Shown piece by piece: positions 46,481 to 55,180 of a DNA stretch of 64,000 nucleotides (position 1 is the first letter of the stretch; each line of letters starts with the position of its first letter). The DNA comes from Aquimarina macrocephali JAMB N27. GTDB taxonomy: Bacteria > Bacteroidota > Bacteroidia > Flavobacteriales > Flavobacteriaceae. A program made the translations under genes and the position numbers. The stretch covers positions 124,001-188,000 of the forward strand of contig NZ_JACA01000013.1 of NCBI RefSeq assembly GCF_000520995.1, read 5' to 3'. The notes beneath the pieces were generated by a model. The model saw only the letters and a list, made by a program, of their open reading frames with translations, was not told where the DNA came from and ran no database searches.

Positions 46481-47158
46481 TTAATTATTACTTCTCCGAT
46501 ATTTTTGTAATGTTTTTTTTGCGACTACTTTCTTTACAGCCTCCAGATCCTTGGAAACTTCTATATTTCTTATTTGATTTTGAAGAGCATTTTTATCTAC
46601 TTCTTTTACATTTATGTTCTGAATTTTTGCTAAATTCTTCAACTGAATTGCTTTTGTAGTTGTACTTATTTGCGTACGATCAAGAACCTCTGAACTTGTT
46701 ATTTCTCTTTCTAATCTTTCCTTTTCTTGTTCTTGAATAGCTTTATCTGCATATTCAATTGCTTCTTCTGAGTTTCCTAATAATAGTTTAGCTTCACTTA
46801 TTCGAACTATGTCTTCTGCAGTTTTTGCACGTTTTTCTAACTTTTCTGTAACCTCTGAAAACTTTTGTCTTGCTACCGAATCTTTAGGATTTTTCATCAC
46901 CTCATTCTGATGTTTAGTAAAGGCTATTTTATCCTTAGAAATTGTAAACTCCTGAATACTTGGATATCCAATCATTATAATTGAAATTGGAAAAAAGAAT
47001 AATAATTTTTTGATTTCTTCTTTCTTAACTATATAATACACAAGTCCAACACTAAGTATAAAAAACAGTAGTACTCCCAAGCCTAACAATACTAATTCGT
47101 ATACGTATAAATCATCTGATAATGTTTTCATAATTTTAAAATTTACATGGTTAGACAT
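46481..47158 (-). CDS. Unknown membrane protein with TPR-like region (cargo island)
   Basis: This 225-residue protein has two adjacent hydrophobic segments (about residues 19-45 and 52-68) and then a long charged helical region. Residues about 115-145 (RISEAKLLLGNSEEAIEYADKAI) look like a tetratricopeptide repeat. I do not know the family. A membrane-anchored helical protein lying between two putative toxin genes could protect the producing cell, or could help tether cargo. ATG 47158 has AAGGAG only 2 bp upstream, which is close for an SD; the ATG at 47131 (nine codons later) is an alternative start. Confidence 0.6.
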   Translation of the reverse strand: MSNHVNFKIMKTLSDDLYVYELVLLGLGVLLFFILSVGLVYYIVKKEEIKKLLFFFPISIIMIGYPSIQEFTISKDKIAFTKHQNEVMKNPKDSVARQKFSEVTEKLEKRAKTAEDIVRISEAKLLLGNSEEAIEYADKAIQEQEKERLEREITSSEVLDRTQISTTTKAIQLKNLAKIQNINVKEVDKNALQNQIRNIEVSKDLEAVKKVVAKKTLQKYRRSNN

Positions 47159-47180
47159 GTCTCCTTTTTACTGATTCTTT

Positions 47181-48650
47181 CTATTTTATGATATTCATGA
47201 ATTCAAAAAAGTTGAGTTGATTTAATTTTCCTTTATTTATATTGTCTATTAATGTTGCCATTTGGTCCTTATTAACTTGTGTAAGGTTTTGTTTTTCTGA
47301 TGGAGTGTTATAAGTGGGATGACCTCCTCCTCTCCACATCAAATTGTCTTGATTCATTTTTCCATGCAGTTCTTTCACTACTTTTCCGAATATAGATGAC
47401 TCTTCACTTTCTTCTATGAGATGTTTTAATCCAGAAGTATGACCTACTTCATGTGGAATGGTTTTTTGATTGGCTCCAGAAATCATTTCTCCAACAGATC
47501 CTTCATTCAGATATACTATTGTTCCGTAAAATGGTCCAATTCCTCTGTAGCCATTTATTATTGGATTGGAATCATCCAATATCACAAACAGGTGCTCTTT
47601 AGTAAACTGAAGATCGGTCAACTTACTAATAACCCTAATATTTGCAGTGGTTTTTATATTATACTCAAACTCTAATCCCAACATACTTTTCGTCATATTT
47701 CCTTTAAAGCTACTTTCAATTTGAGTTTTTGCTGCATTTGCCAATCCAGCAGTATTAAGAGTCGTATTGCTACTATTGTTTAGCACAGCACCTTTAAAAT
47801 CCAAGTCAATATCAACTTTTACTTTTCTACTGTTTACAACACTATGGTTTTGGTTTTTTTTCCAATGCTTCTGTATGTTCTTTTTTACTTTCCCTTTTTG
47901 CTGAATAGTATGCGTAAGTTCATGAGCTAATAGATGTTTACCACCTTTAGAATTTGGATTATACTTCCCTTCATTAAAATAAACATCATTCCCATGGGTA
48001 AAAGCTTGTGCCCCCAAAGCCTCGCTCATTTGTACTGCTTCGGCATCTGTATGTATGTTTACGGCACTAAAATCAGCTCCAAAACCGGATTCCATTTCCT
48101 TTTTTATATCTCCCGCCAGCTTTACCCCCTTACCTTTTCTGCTTTTTAATCTGGATTCAATGTTGTCATTACCAGATTGCATATTTTCTTTTTTCTGAAC
48201 TGGCTCTTCCCCTTCCATCTTTTGAACTGGTTCTTCCTCTTCCATCTTCTGAACTGGTTCTTCCTCTTCCATCTTCTGAACTGGTTCTTCTTCTTCCTGT
48301 TTCTGAACAGGTTCTTCCTCTTCCATAGCTTGTACTGGCTCCTCTTCTTCCTGTTTCTGAACAGGTTCTTCCTCTTCCATTGCTTGCACTGGTTCCTCTT
48401 CTTCTTTTCTTCTTACTGTTCCCTCACTCTTATCTTTAAACATACTAGCTTGCACCTTATCTTCTTCCATGGCTTCTTTTTTCTGAACGGCACTTCCAGA
48501 ATCATTAGCATTGTTAACCACTTGATCGGCCATTTGATCGGCTTCTACCTCATGCTTATCTCCTGGTTTCCCAACCTTAAGCTTTGGTTGAATAAAGGGT
48601 TTTTCCTGCTGTAGTTTGGGGCTCGATTTTCTTCTCCTTTGTAATCTCAT
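47181..48650 (-). CDS. DUF4157 protein with additional metzincin-type zinc protease site
   Basis: This 489-residue cargo-island protein has no signal peptide. Residues 20-45 hold the shared cargo motif (QPKLKVGKPGDKHEVEADQ). Eight tandem copies of a nine-residue unit EEEEPVQKM/KQ/AM fill residues 83-154. A DUF4157 domain follows, with zinc site HELTH at 243-247. The C-terminal third contains a second zinc site, HEVGHTSGLKH (H400, E401, H404, H410), which is the complete metzincin pattern HExxHxxGxxH, and a Met-turn candidate NLMWRG (M438) 28 residues later. The C-terminal domain is therefore probably a real metalloprotease toxin that DUF4157 delivers or processes. The target is unknown. Confidence 0.87.
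   Translation of the reverse strand: MRLQRRRKSSPKLQQEKPFIQPKLKVGKPGDKHEVEADQMADQVVNNANDSGSAVQKKEAMEEDKVQASMFKDKSEGTVRRKEEEEPVQAMEEEEPVQKQEEEEPVQAMEEEEPVQKQEEEEPVQKMEEEEPVQKMEEEEPVQKMEGEEPVQKKENMQSGNDNIESRLKSRKGKGVKLAGDIKKEMESGFGADFSAVNIHTDAEAVQMSEALGAQAFTHGNDVYFNEGKYNPNSKGGKHLLAHELTHTIQQKGKVKKNIQKHWKKNQNHSVVNSRKVKVDIDLDFKGAVLNNSSNTTLNTAGLANAAKTQIESSFKGNMTKSMLGLEFEYNIKTTANIRVISKLTDLQFTKEHLFVILDDSNPIINGYRGIGPFYGTIVYLNEGSVGEMISGANQKTIPHEVGHTSGLKHLIEESEESSIFGKVVKELHGKMNQDNLMWRGGGHPTYNTPSEKQNLTQVNKDQMATLIDNINKGKLNQLNFFEFMNIIK
48189..48404 (-). repeat. Eight tandem 27-bp coding repeats
   Basis: Eight in-frame 27-bp units encode EEEEPVQ followed by KM, KQ, AM or KK, at residues 83-154 of the metzincin-DUF4157 protein. 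The units are nearly identical at DNA level, so copy number probably changes by slippage or recombination. The large DUF4157 protein has a similar but degenerate acidic linker. Confidence 0.9.
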
Positions 48651-48689
48651 GATTCTATTATTTTAAGTTCAGACATTATCAAATAGTGT

Positions 48690-49559
48690 TTAAACTACTT
48701 GATTATTGGAGTATTTTTTTTGAACTATTTTTTGTTTTTCTAAGGCTGTTTTAACCTGATCATACCAGTATGGAAAGATTTTAAACAATCTGTACTCTAT
48801 TTCTTGTATAATGTTTTTCTTATACTTTGTTACCCCAAAAAGATGACTATAACCGATTTCTTCAGCTTGCTTAGAATGTTCTTTAATACTTCTTCCACTA
48901 AGCAGCAATGATGGTTTAATGTTCTCGTAGTCCAGCATACAGGCAAGTGTATATTGTTCTATCAGAATAACTGGTTCGTATCCTTTCTTTTTCAAAGGAC
49001 TAAATTGATGTTTAACCTTAATATAAATATCTTCTAACTCAAAATATGCTTGGATAAATCTATTGCGTAGAGAAAGATCTTTAAAACCCAATACTCCACA
49101 ACTAAAAGAGTGTCCTAAATCTTTATTCCAAAAAGGTAGGTTATCAGTAAATTGATTAAAAAACTCAATTTGCTTTTTATAATGTATCATATACCCTCCT
49201 TCTTTCCTTTCTAATAATACTTTATCAAAATTGAAGTCTATTTTATTTTTAATAAAAACATCCGTGTCCAGATGAACAAAAGGTTTGGTCTGCAGTTGAA
49301 TCGCTTTTATTTTTGATGCAGACCATAATTCTTTATCATGTGTAAAAGGCATTTTTGTTACTCTACAAGGCAACATATATAAAAACTTATATGCCATATC
49401 ATCTACATATAATTCTATATCTTCATACCATAAATGACAATACAATATGCTCAAAGCAGTCATATAAATGGTTTCTATAAATCTATCTCCCATATTCCAT
49501 CGATTATTTGCTATAGGAGCTGTATTTAAACTAAATATTATTCTAGGTTCTTGATTCAT
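48690..49559 (-). CDS. DxD glycosyltransferase-like protein (DUF6734-like)
   Basis: This 289-residue soluble protein has no signal peptide. The strand-DxD pattern FVHLDTDVFI (D98, D100) after a conserved KLWSASKIKAIQLQ-like stretch (ELWSASKIKAIQLQ) is the nucleotide-sugar and metal site of GT-A-type glycosyltransferases. The rest (SFSCGVLGFKDLSLRNRFIQAYFELE, VILIEQYTLACML) fits the DUF6734 family, although I recall that name only from general knowledge. It lies 3 bp after the nucleotidyltransferase-like gene. It could modify a particle component or be an injected glycosyltransferase toxin; the sequence does not decide between the two. Confidence 0.7.
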   Translation of the reverse strand: MNQEPRIIFSLNTAPIANNRWNMGDRFIETIYMTALSILYCHLWYEDIELYVDDMAYKFLYMLPCRVTKMPFTHDKELWSASKIKAIQLQTKPFVHLDTDVFIKNKIDFNFDKVLLERKEGGYMIHYKKQIEFFNQFTDNLPFWNKDLGHSFSCGVLGFKDLSLRNRFIQAYFELEDIYIKVKHQFSPLKKKGYEPVILIEQYTLACMLDYENIKPSLLLSGRSIKEHSKQAEEIGYSHLFGVTKYKKNIIQEIEYRLFKIFPYWYDQVKTALEKQKIVQKKYSNNQVV

Positions 49560-49562
49560 AAT

Positions 49563-50138
49563 TTACTTTCTTAACAGCTGAAGTTCTTTTTCCTTCAGGT
49601 AGCAAACATTATTATATAGTGATGCTTTTTTGCTATGCTTGTAGAGTCTTCTCCATTCATAATTTGATCCCATCGCTTGAGAAGTCAAAAGAGGGATATG
49701 ATCATTATGAAATTTCATCATTTCACTAAAAGAACAATGTAGAACCTTACGCCCAAGGAGATACGACTCCTTTAATTCTATCATGGCAAAGTTTCGTTTA
49801 AAATAATCAATATGGACTCTCTTATTATTTATGAATATCTCAGAAACCAGCACCTCTTTAGATTCATTTATGTTATAAAAATTAATTCCATGTCTTATTA
49901 AGTTATATTTCTCTATAACAGAAACTAGGTCTTCTTCATCCTGATATATAATATCCAAATCATGGACTGGCATATCATAATAAGACCGCAGGTTTATATA
50001 ATCCGCTACACCTCCAACAAAAGCTATCTTAGAACAATCTAATAATTCAAAAATCTGTTTGAACACTTCTTGTTGTTCTAAAAAAATATTAGCTCTATCT
50101 TTTTCTTCGTATGTTATGTCTTCTACCTCTAATTGCAT
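49563..50138 (-). CDS. Nucleotidyltransferase-fold protein in the cargo island
   Basis: This 191-residue protein shows the core of the DNA polymerase-beta-like nucleotidyltransferase fold: G42-G43 in FVGGVADYI, the metal pair D60-x-D62 in HDLDIIY and the third carboxylate D111 in VHIDYF. No C-terminal partner domain is recognisable. Such proteins add a nucleotide to a protein, RNA or small molecule, and include toxins of the MNT type. It is the first gene after the tape measure (11 bp) and overlaps in operon with the glycosyltransferase-like gene 3 bp downstream. With no export signal, an injected effector or an intracellular modifier are both possible. Confidence 0.7.
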   Translation of the reverse strand: MQLEVEDITYEEKDRANIFLEQQEVFKQIFELLDCSKIAFVGGVADYINLRSYYDMPVHDLDIIYQDEEDLVSVIEKYNLIRHGINFYNINESKEVLVSEIFINNKRVHIDYFKRNFAMIELKESYLLGRKVLHCSFSEMMKFHNDHIPLLTSQAMGSNYEWRRLYKHSKKASLYNNVCYLKEKELQLLRK

Positions 50139-50149
50139 AGGTTTTTATT

Positions 50150-51718
50150 TTACCAATCCACAAAAATGATTTTATTTTTCCAAGGGAGTTTTATCATAGA
50201 TATATTCCACGGGATTTTGTCTAACAGTATATCTTGAGTTTTTCTTTCTAAAATAAGTCGAGGTCGGTCTTCTGTAAGTATCAATTTTCCAGGACGTTTC
50301 AAAAATTCGTTTCGCAATAAATCCTTAGATGAATTTTTCATTACCTCCCAATGCTCGATAAGCGACGTTAGCATTTCATCCACATGATTTTTCACTTTAT
50401 TCTCGAGTGGTACAAAACGATTGATTGGATATTTTGAAGGAAGGTTACATAGAAATTTTTCGAACACCATATTATTTTCAAGCTGTTGTTCCTTTCCTGT
50501 AGCAAGATAGTGCAATATATGCACTGCTTTTTCTTTATCTAAAAACCCATTTTGTTCATTAATTACTCCACAATTCTTAAAAAACTGGCTTAGAAACGGA
50601 TGTACAAGTACAAGACCAGCATGGTTTACATATACATCTTCAAAATCTTCGGGTATATCAAGACTGTCATCCGTATTGTAGTCCATTTCTTCTGATTTCA
50701 TAAGATTAAAATAAGTAGCATCTAGTTTGTCCTCGTTTCCTTTTTGTGTGTTTTTGAAAACTATTGAAGTTTCCTGATCCATATGTTTCTCACTAGATTG
50801 AGCTATATTATCTTGATAAGAATCTAATACTTGGGATATTTTCTTAATTTCTTTTGGTAAATTCTGGATTATTGTTAACGCTGGTGTTACCTTAAGTAAT
50901 TCAAAAAAATAGGTTTTTATATATCTTCTATTTTTACCTATTTCCCATCTTGTAGTTTCTAATACTAATTGGGTGAACTTATTGGAAATTTTTGACATAT
51001 CAACCACTTCTATAAGTACATCAAATACAATATCCCAAATAAGAAACCTTTCTTTTAGTGTGAACTTTTTGCCACCTATATTTCCTTTTAAAATTACTTC
51101 TTTGGCCATCATCTCTGGCCTCAGTGATGTTTCTTTTTCAGATTGATTATTTGTTATAAAATGATTAAAAATCTTTTGAATTTCTTCGTCAGTAAACTGT
51201 AAAATGAGCCTTTTTCGTGAAAGAGGATTTTCAAGAACAGCTATGAGTTTTTGAATCATCTTTTTATCCTGAAATATGGATATGTTTTCATTAAAGTTCA
51301 ATAGCTTCTCCGAACCATTAAACCAACTATTTGTGCCGTTATCTAAAAAATGAAGTAACTTTTCAAATTGTCTTTCATCACTTTTAACCAATTTTAAAGC
51401 ATCTTCTTTATTAGTTTTGTACGGGTTTTCTTCTTTAAGTTTTTTTATTTTCTTAAGAATCTGATTAACGATATTTTCATCTAACCCTTTCAGATCTTGT
51501 TTTGGTTTAATGGAAAGCTCAATATCTAATCGTTCTAACTGCATAAAATGATCTGGATTTTCATCTCCCAAATCATCAAAAGATGTCATTAAACGAGGTA
51601 ATACATGTTCTTTAATAAACATATCAATATTGTCTTTAAAGTAATATGCTTTTTCCTTAGAATCAGTCTTTACTTCAATAAAAACTTTATTGATGATATG
51701 TTTATTTAAGTTATCCAC
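50150..51718 (-). CDS. Contractile injection system tape-measure protein (Pvc14-like)
   Basis: This 522-residue protein matches the tape-measure family of eCIS particles (CIS_TMP). The N-terminus HIINKVFIEVKTDSKEKAYYFKDNIDMFIKEHVLPRL and the following LERLDIELSIK are the family's conserved start. The C-terminus has NHAGLVLVHPFLSQFFKNCG and AVHILHYLATGKE, then the DEMLTSLIEHW and LRNEFLKRPGKL patterns with a final WKNKIIFVDW. The middle is long and helical, which sets tube length. It overlaps the upstream PKD-protein gene by 8 bp and precedes the cargo island. Confidence 0.9.
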   Translation of the reverse strand: MDNLNKHIINKVFIEVKTDSKEKAYYFKDNIDMFIKEHVLPRLMTSFDDLGDENPDHFMQLERLDIELSIKPKQDLKGLDENIVNQILKKIKKLKEENPYKTNKEDALKLVKSDERQFEKLLHFLDNGTNSWFNGSEKLLNFNENISIFQDKKMIQKLIAVLENPLSRKRLILQFTDEEIQKIFNHFITNNQSEKETSLRPEMMAKEVILKGNIGGKKFTLKERFLIWDIVFDVLIEVVDMSKISNKFTQLVLETTRWEIGKNRRYIKTYFFELLKVTPALTIIQNLPKEIKKISQVLDSYQDNIAQSSEKHMDQETSIVFKNTQKGNEDKLDATYFNLMKSEEMDYNTDDSLDIPEDFEDVYVNHAGLVLVHPFLSQFFKNCGVINEQNGFLDKEKAVHILHYLATGKEQQLENNMVFEKFLCNLPSKYPINRFVPLENKVKNHVDEMLTSLIEHWEVMKNSSKDLLRNEFLKRPGKLILTEDRPRLILERKTQDILLDKIPWNISMIKLPWKNKIIFVDW

Positions 51719-54700
51719 GCCCTAAAGTATCTAGTAGTTGATCTATCTGACTTATTAAAAATGTTGATTCCTGGAAGGCTTCTTTTACGTTTTCTAGAAA
51801 TTCTTTAAGCGTATCATCTAAGTCTGGGTTAAATTCTAATTGTCTAAACTCTTCAAAAGTTGTGTTGATAAGATTGTGTATAGAACCAATTGGTTCTATA
51901 ATAGATTCAATCATTTCTGAACCTTGACATCTTAAAATATTATAAAATAATTGAGTATATACTTGAGTTATTACTCTTATTGCGGTTAATTCTTCTTCTG
52001 TATTTGAATTTCTAAGCCCTTCGACCAGACCAATGAAGGTGGCCTGCTCAAACATTTCGAGTAATAAATTGTTATGATTTCCAACTGTAAAAGCTTCAAT
52101 ATCTTGGCTTACCTGATCCAGAAGTTCTGCTATTCTCTCAACGGTGGAAATCGTTTCTGAACTAAATTCCTCGATACTATCAGAATTACGAACATTTTCA
52201 AGTTGTATGATTGAGGATCTAACAAAATTAGTTACTGTATTGATACAGTTTAATGCTCCCTCACCATCTCTAATAATTATCGTTCTTGGTCCATCTTGTC
52301 GTTCTCCACAGAATTCACTTATGGCGTTAAGAGATACCTGAATTGAAGTTCCTTCGTAAAGATCAAGTGACCGTCTTACCTGTGATCGGTTTGAGCGTTC
52401 GATTTCTTCTCCTGCAACACTCCAGAGATATCGAGCTGCATTTTGAGAGTTATTAGTTAATACTAGGGTATTCTCTTCAATCAAATGAGTGAACTGAGCT
52501 GATGGTTGTTCTTGTATAGTAATTATTATTCCAGAAGATCCTCCATTAACCAGAATAGGAACAGAGCTCACTGAAGCTGGTACATCAGTAGCTCTAAATA
52601 CGAAACGATCATTTCTAAAAGATACTCCTTGCCCTGTAATTGCTACTTGTGCTTCCTCTGGTTGAACAGTAAAAGGATAAAATACATCATCTCCCCTACA
52701 AATTGTATTAGACTCAATGGTTACTAAAATTTCTTCTGGAACTTCGATAATGACTTCTAATTCTTCGCGGTTCGCACAATCATTTAATCCTCCTTGCACA
52801 ACAACTGTAAATGTAAACACTGCTGAAATTGCGAATTGATAGGTATGCTCCACAGTTGTTTCTGTTGATTGAACCTGATTTGATCCATCTCCAAAATCCC
52901 AAGTATATCCTAAATTTTCTTCAAGATTGTCTCCTATAATATTGAAGGTTACCGTTATCTGATTGTCTTCGGTTGGCTCTGAGATATTATCTACTTCAAT
53001 TCCAAACTCTGGTCTTCTAGTAATAACAATCTCACATTCGGTGGCAAAATTGTTTACGGTAAATGTGATTGTCTCTCCAATCAACTCTTCGCTGACAAGA
53101 TTAGGATCAAAAACAAACTCGCCAAATTGATTCTTAGTAACTCCTCCGTTAAGCCCAATTGGAACTTGTGCTTCTACATACCCTCCTGTTGGCGTTATAT
53201 GGAATGGTAATGGTACCGTAGTTTCATCAAAACAAAGTTCTTGGGTAGGTAAGCTGAGTGTGATAAAGTTTTCATCACAACACATATAAGGTAATGTGAA
53301 ATCGGCGATTACGGGATTAAGAACCTCAATTCCTTCTCCATCTCCATCACCTTCAAAATCACCTGCTAACGATGGCCCAGGATAAGGATAAGGATAGCCA
53401 TATCCATAAGGATACGGATAAGATGTAAATTCACCTTCTATATAGACCATTATAAATGTACCTCCAGGTGCTACCCCTCCTTTATGTTCAAATCCATGAT
53501 TCTTATTCAAATAAAATGAAGTATAATTTTCAACAAACTCTTGGGCATTAGATTCATTAATTTTTAATACCACAACATTGAATCCCAAGCCATGCTCACG
53601 CCTGATATCCTGTATTATCTGTAATGCATCCGTATAGTTTCGCCCCTGATGTCCTTCGATTCTATAAAAGTCGTGATCCATGCAGATCTCTAATGGACGT
53701 TTTGTGTTTAATAGATCTCTGTGATAACCTAGATTATCTCTATGCTTACCTAGAACAGTTTTATCATAATCCCATAATTGAATAAGGTGTTCACCAACAT
53801 TATTGTAAAAAGGTATCGCTTTTTTACTAAGTTTACCAAGATCAAAAGAAGGTGTAATCTTTATAAATGTATAATTGGCATTGTAATTTGCCAGCAATTG
53901 AACTGCTCTTTTTATAAGACTATGTAATCGTTGCTCATCAGAGTTCTCACCATAACACATGTCAATCTCGTTACCTTCAAGATCGATAATAAATTCTTCT
54001 AATGTAGTATCATTTCCTGGTTGTACTAATCCATCTGCCGTAAGACAATCTGAACAAGTACTTACGTTTTGATCAGTTAGTAATGGCGATTTGTAAAAAC
54101 CATGTCTATATTCATAACACGGTCCTGTTTTTTCAACCTCACCAAGCATAAGATGTTTAGGGAACGACATAATATCCGGACAGCAAGAAGTGCAATCCAT
54201 ATTAAATAGAAGTTCCTTAATTTCATTGTAGGTATCCACAACATCTTTAAATAAGTCATGCCTATATTGAAAATCAGGTGGAACATCATTTTCAGGAAAT
54301 GAATATAAGGCCTCTAGATTATTTTCTATAGCCCCTAATAATATCGGCATTTGCATTGCAGTTAATAAGGTCTGAAAACCAAGCCTAAGATCACCAACTA
54401 CATTATTCCGATACAATCTGTTAGTAAAACTTCTTTGAAGCTCTCTGTAATGTATAAAATTCTCTGGTTGACATACTACTCGATTAGCTCTTACATCAGG
54501 CAACTGATGAAACAAATTCGAGAAATTAGTTTTACTTATAATAGGGTCATCATCATTAATCTGTTCTGCAACTGTCTTGCTCACTAATAAAGCTTTATAG
54601 TTACCGATCATTTCTTGTCCTTGATTATCACAAGATAGACTAACACATAGATCAAGTTCTTTTTCGTATTGTTCAAGATATAGTAATACCACTCCTTCTT

Positions 54701-55169
54701 TTACTGCCAAGCCAGTATTACCTTGAAGCGCACTAAGTACAAAATGATCATCGTTTTCTATCTCAGCTTGTTCTACTGTAAGTAGTTCAAAAATCTCTAG
54801 CTGATTATCTCCATCATAGAAAAATGGTGTATAATTTGCCTTCTCATTATTGTAGACTTTATAATGTGTATATTCTTTGGCCTCAATATTCATGATTTTT
54901 GTCCCTTCCACCTGATCAATTTGATACAGATGAAAAAGATCACCATCGGTAGTGACTCCGGCTCCTTGAGAAATAGAAATTGTATTATCTACCTCATCAC
55001 ACGACACCTTAAATCCACAGACAATTCCAACACCGCTAAGGCAAATTCTGCTTAAGCGATCTTGATCATCAAAAAAGTCTACGATCTCATTAAGGTGTCC
55101 TTCTGTAAGCACCTGATTTTTTGTAAATCTTCGATACTGTGTTGTTATAGTTGAAAGCTTGGTTGACAT
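51711..55169 (-). CDS. PKD-domain eCIS protein in the tail-fibre position
   Basis: This 1152-residue protein lies between the baseplate genes and the tape measure, where PVC-type clusters keep the fibre gene. The N-terminus (YRRFTKNQVLTEGHLNEIVDFF, SGVGIVCGFKVS, ISQGAGVTTDGDLF) resembles phage-type attachment modules with a 'GxxxTxDG' beta pattern, suggesting it docks on the baseplate. A low-complexity Pro/Tyr/Gly stretch (PYPYGYGYPYPYPG) and an acidic GDGDGEG precede several Ig-like beta domains, including a PKD domain (YTWDFGDGSNQVQSTETTVEHTY). The C-terminal 200 residues are helical. PKD and Ig modules bind proteins or sugars, so a receptor-binding or cell-contact role is likely but unproven. 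Confidence 0.75.
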   Translation of the reverse strand: MSTKLSTITTQYRRFTKNQVLTEGHLNEIVDFFDDQDRLSRICLSGVGIVCGFKVSCDEVDNTISISQGAGVTTDGDLFHLYQIDQVEGTKIMNIEAKEYTHYKVYNNEKANYTPFFYDGDNQLEIFELLTVEQAEIENDDHFVLSALQGNTGLAVKEGVVLLYLEQYEKELDLCVSLSCDNQGQEMIGNYKALLVSKTVAEQINDDDPIISKTNFSNLFHQLPDVRANRVVCQPENFIHYRELQRSFTNRLYRNNVVGDLRLGFQTLLTAMQMPILLGAIENNLEALYSFPENDVPPDFQYRHDLFKDVVDTYNEIKELLFNMDCTSCCPDIMSFPKHLMLGEVEKTGPCYEYRHGFYKSPLLTDQNVSTCSDCLTADGLVQPGNDTTLEEFIIDLEGNEIDMCYGENSDEQRLHSLIKRAVQLLANYNANYTFIKITPSFDLGKLSKKAIPFYNNVGEHLIQLWDYDKTVLGKHRDNLGYHRDLLNTKRPLEICMDHDFYRIEGHQGRNYTDALQIIQDIRREHGLGFNVVVLKINESNAQEFVENYTSFYLNKNHGFEHKGGVAPGGTFIMVYIEGEFTSYPYPYGYGYPYPYPGPSLAGDFEGDGDGEGIEVLNPVIADFTLPYMCCDENFITLSLPTQELCFDETTVPLPFHITPTGGYVEAQVPIGLNGGVTKNQFGEFVFDPNLVSEELIGETITFTVNNFATECEIVITRRPEFGIEVDNISEPTEDNQITVTFNIIGDNLEENLGYTWDFGDGSNQVQSTETTVEHTYQFAISAVFTFTVVVQGGLNDCANREELEVIIEVPEEILVTIESNTICRGDDVFYPFTVQPEEAQVAITGQGVSFRNDRFVFRATDVPASVSSVPILVNGGSSGIIITIQEQPSAQFTHLIEENTLVLTNNSQNAARYLWSVAGEEIERSNRSQVRRSLDLYEGTSIQVSLNAISEFCGERQDGPRTIIIRDGEGALNCINTVTNFVRSSIIQLENVRNSDSIEEFSSETISTVERIAELLDQVSQDIEAFTVGNHNNLLLEMFEQATFIGLVEGLRNSNTEEELTAIRVITQVYTQLFYNILRCQGSEMIESIIEPIGSIHNLINTTFEEFRQLEFNPDLDDTLKEFLENVKEAFQESTFLISQIDQLLDTLGRG

Positions 55170-55180
55170 TTTAATGATTT

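Noticed and set aside
48189..48404. Regular repeats that could suggest a CRISPR array
   Set aside because: The units are contiguous, in frame and without unique spacers; they are coding repeats.
48177..48614. Open frame of 145 codons, Phe/Leu-rich, on the plus strand
   Set aside because: It is the antisense of the acidic EEEEPVQ repeats and linker of the DUF4157-metzincin gene; the composition is an artefact of repeated GAA/GAG codons.
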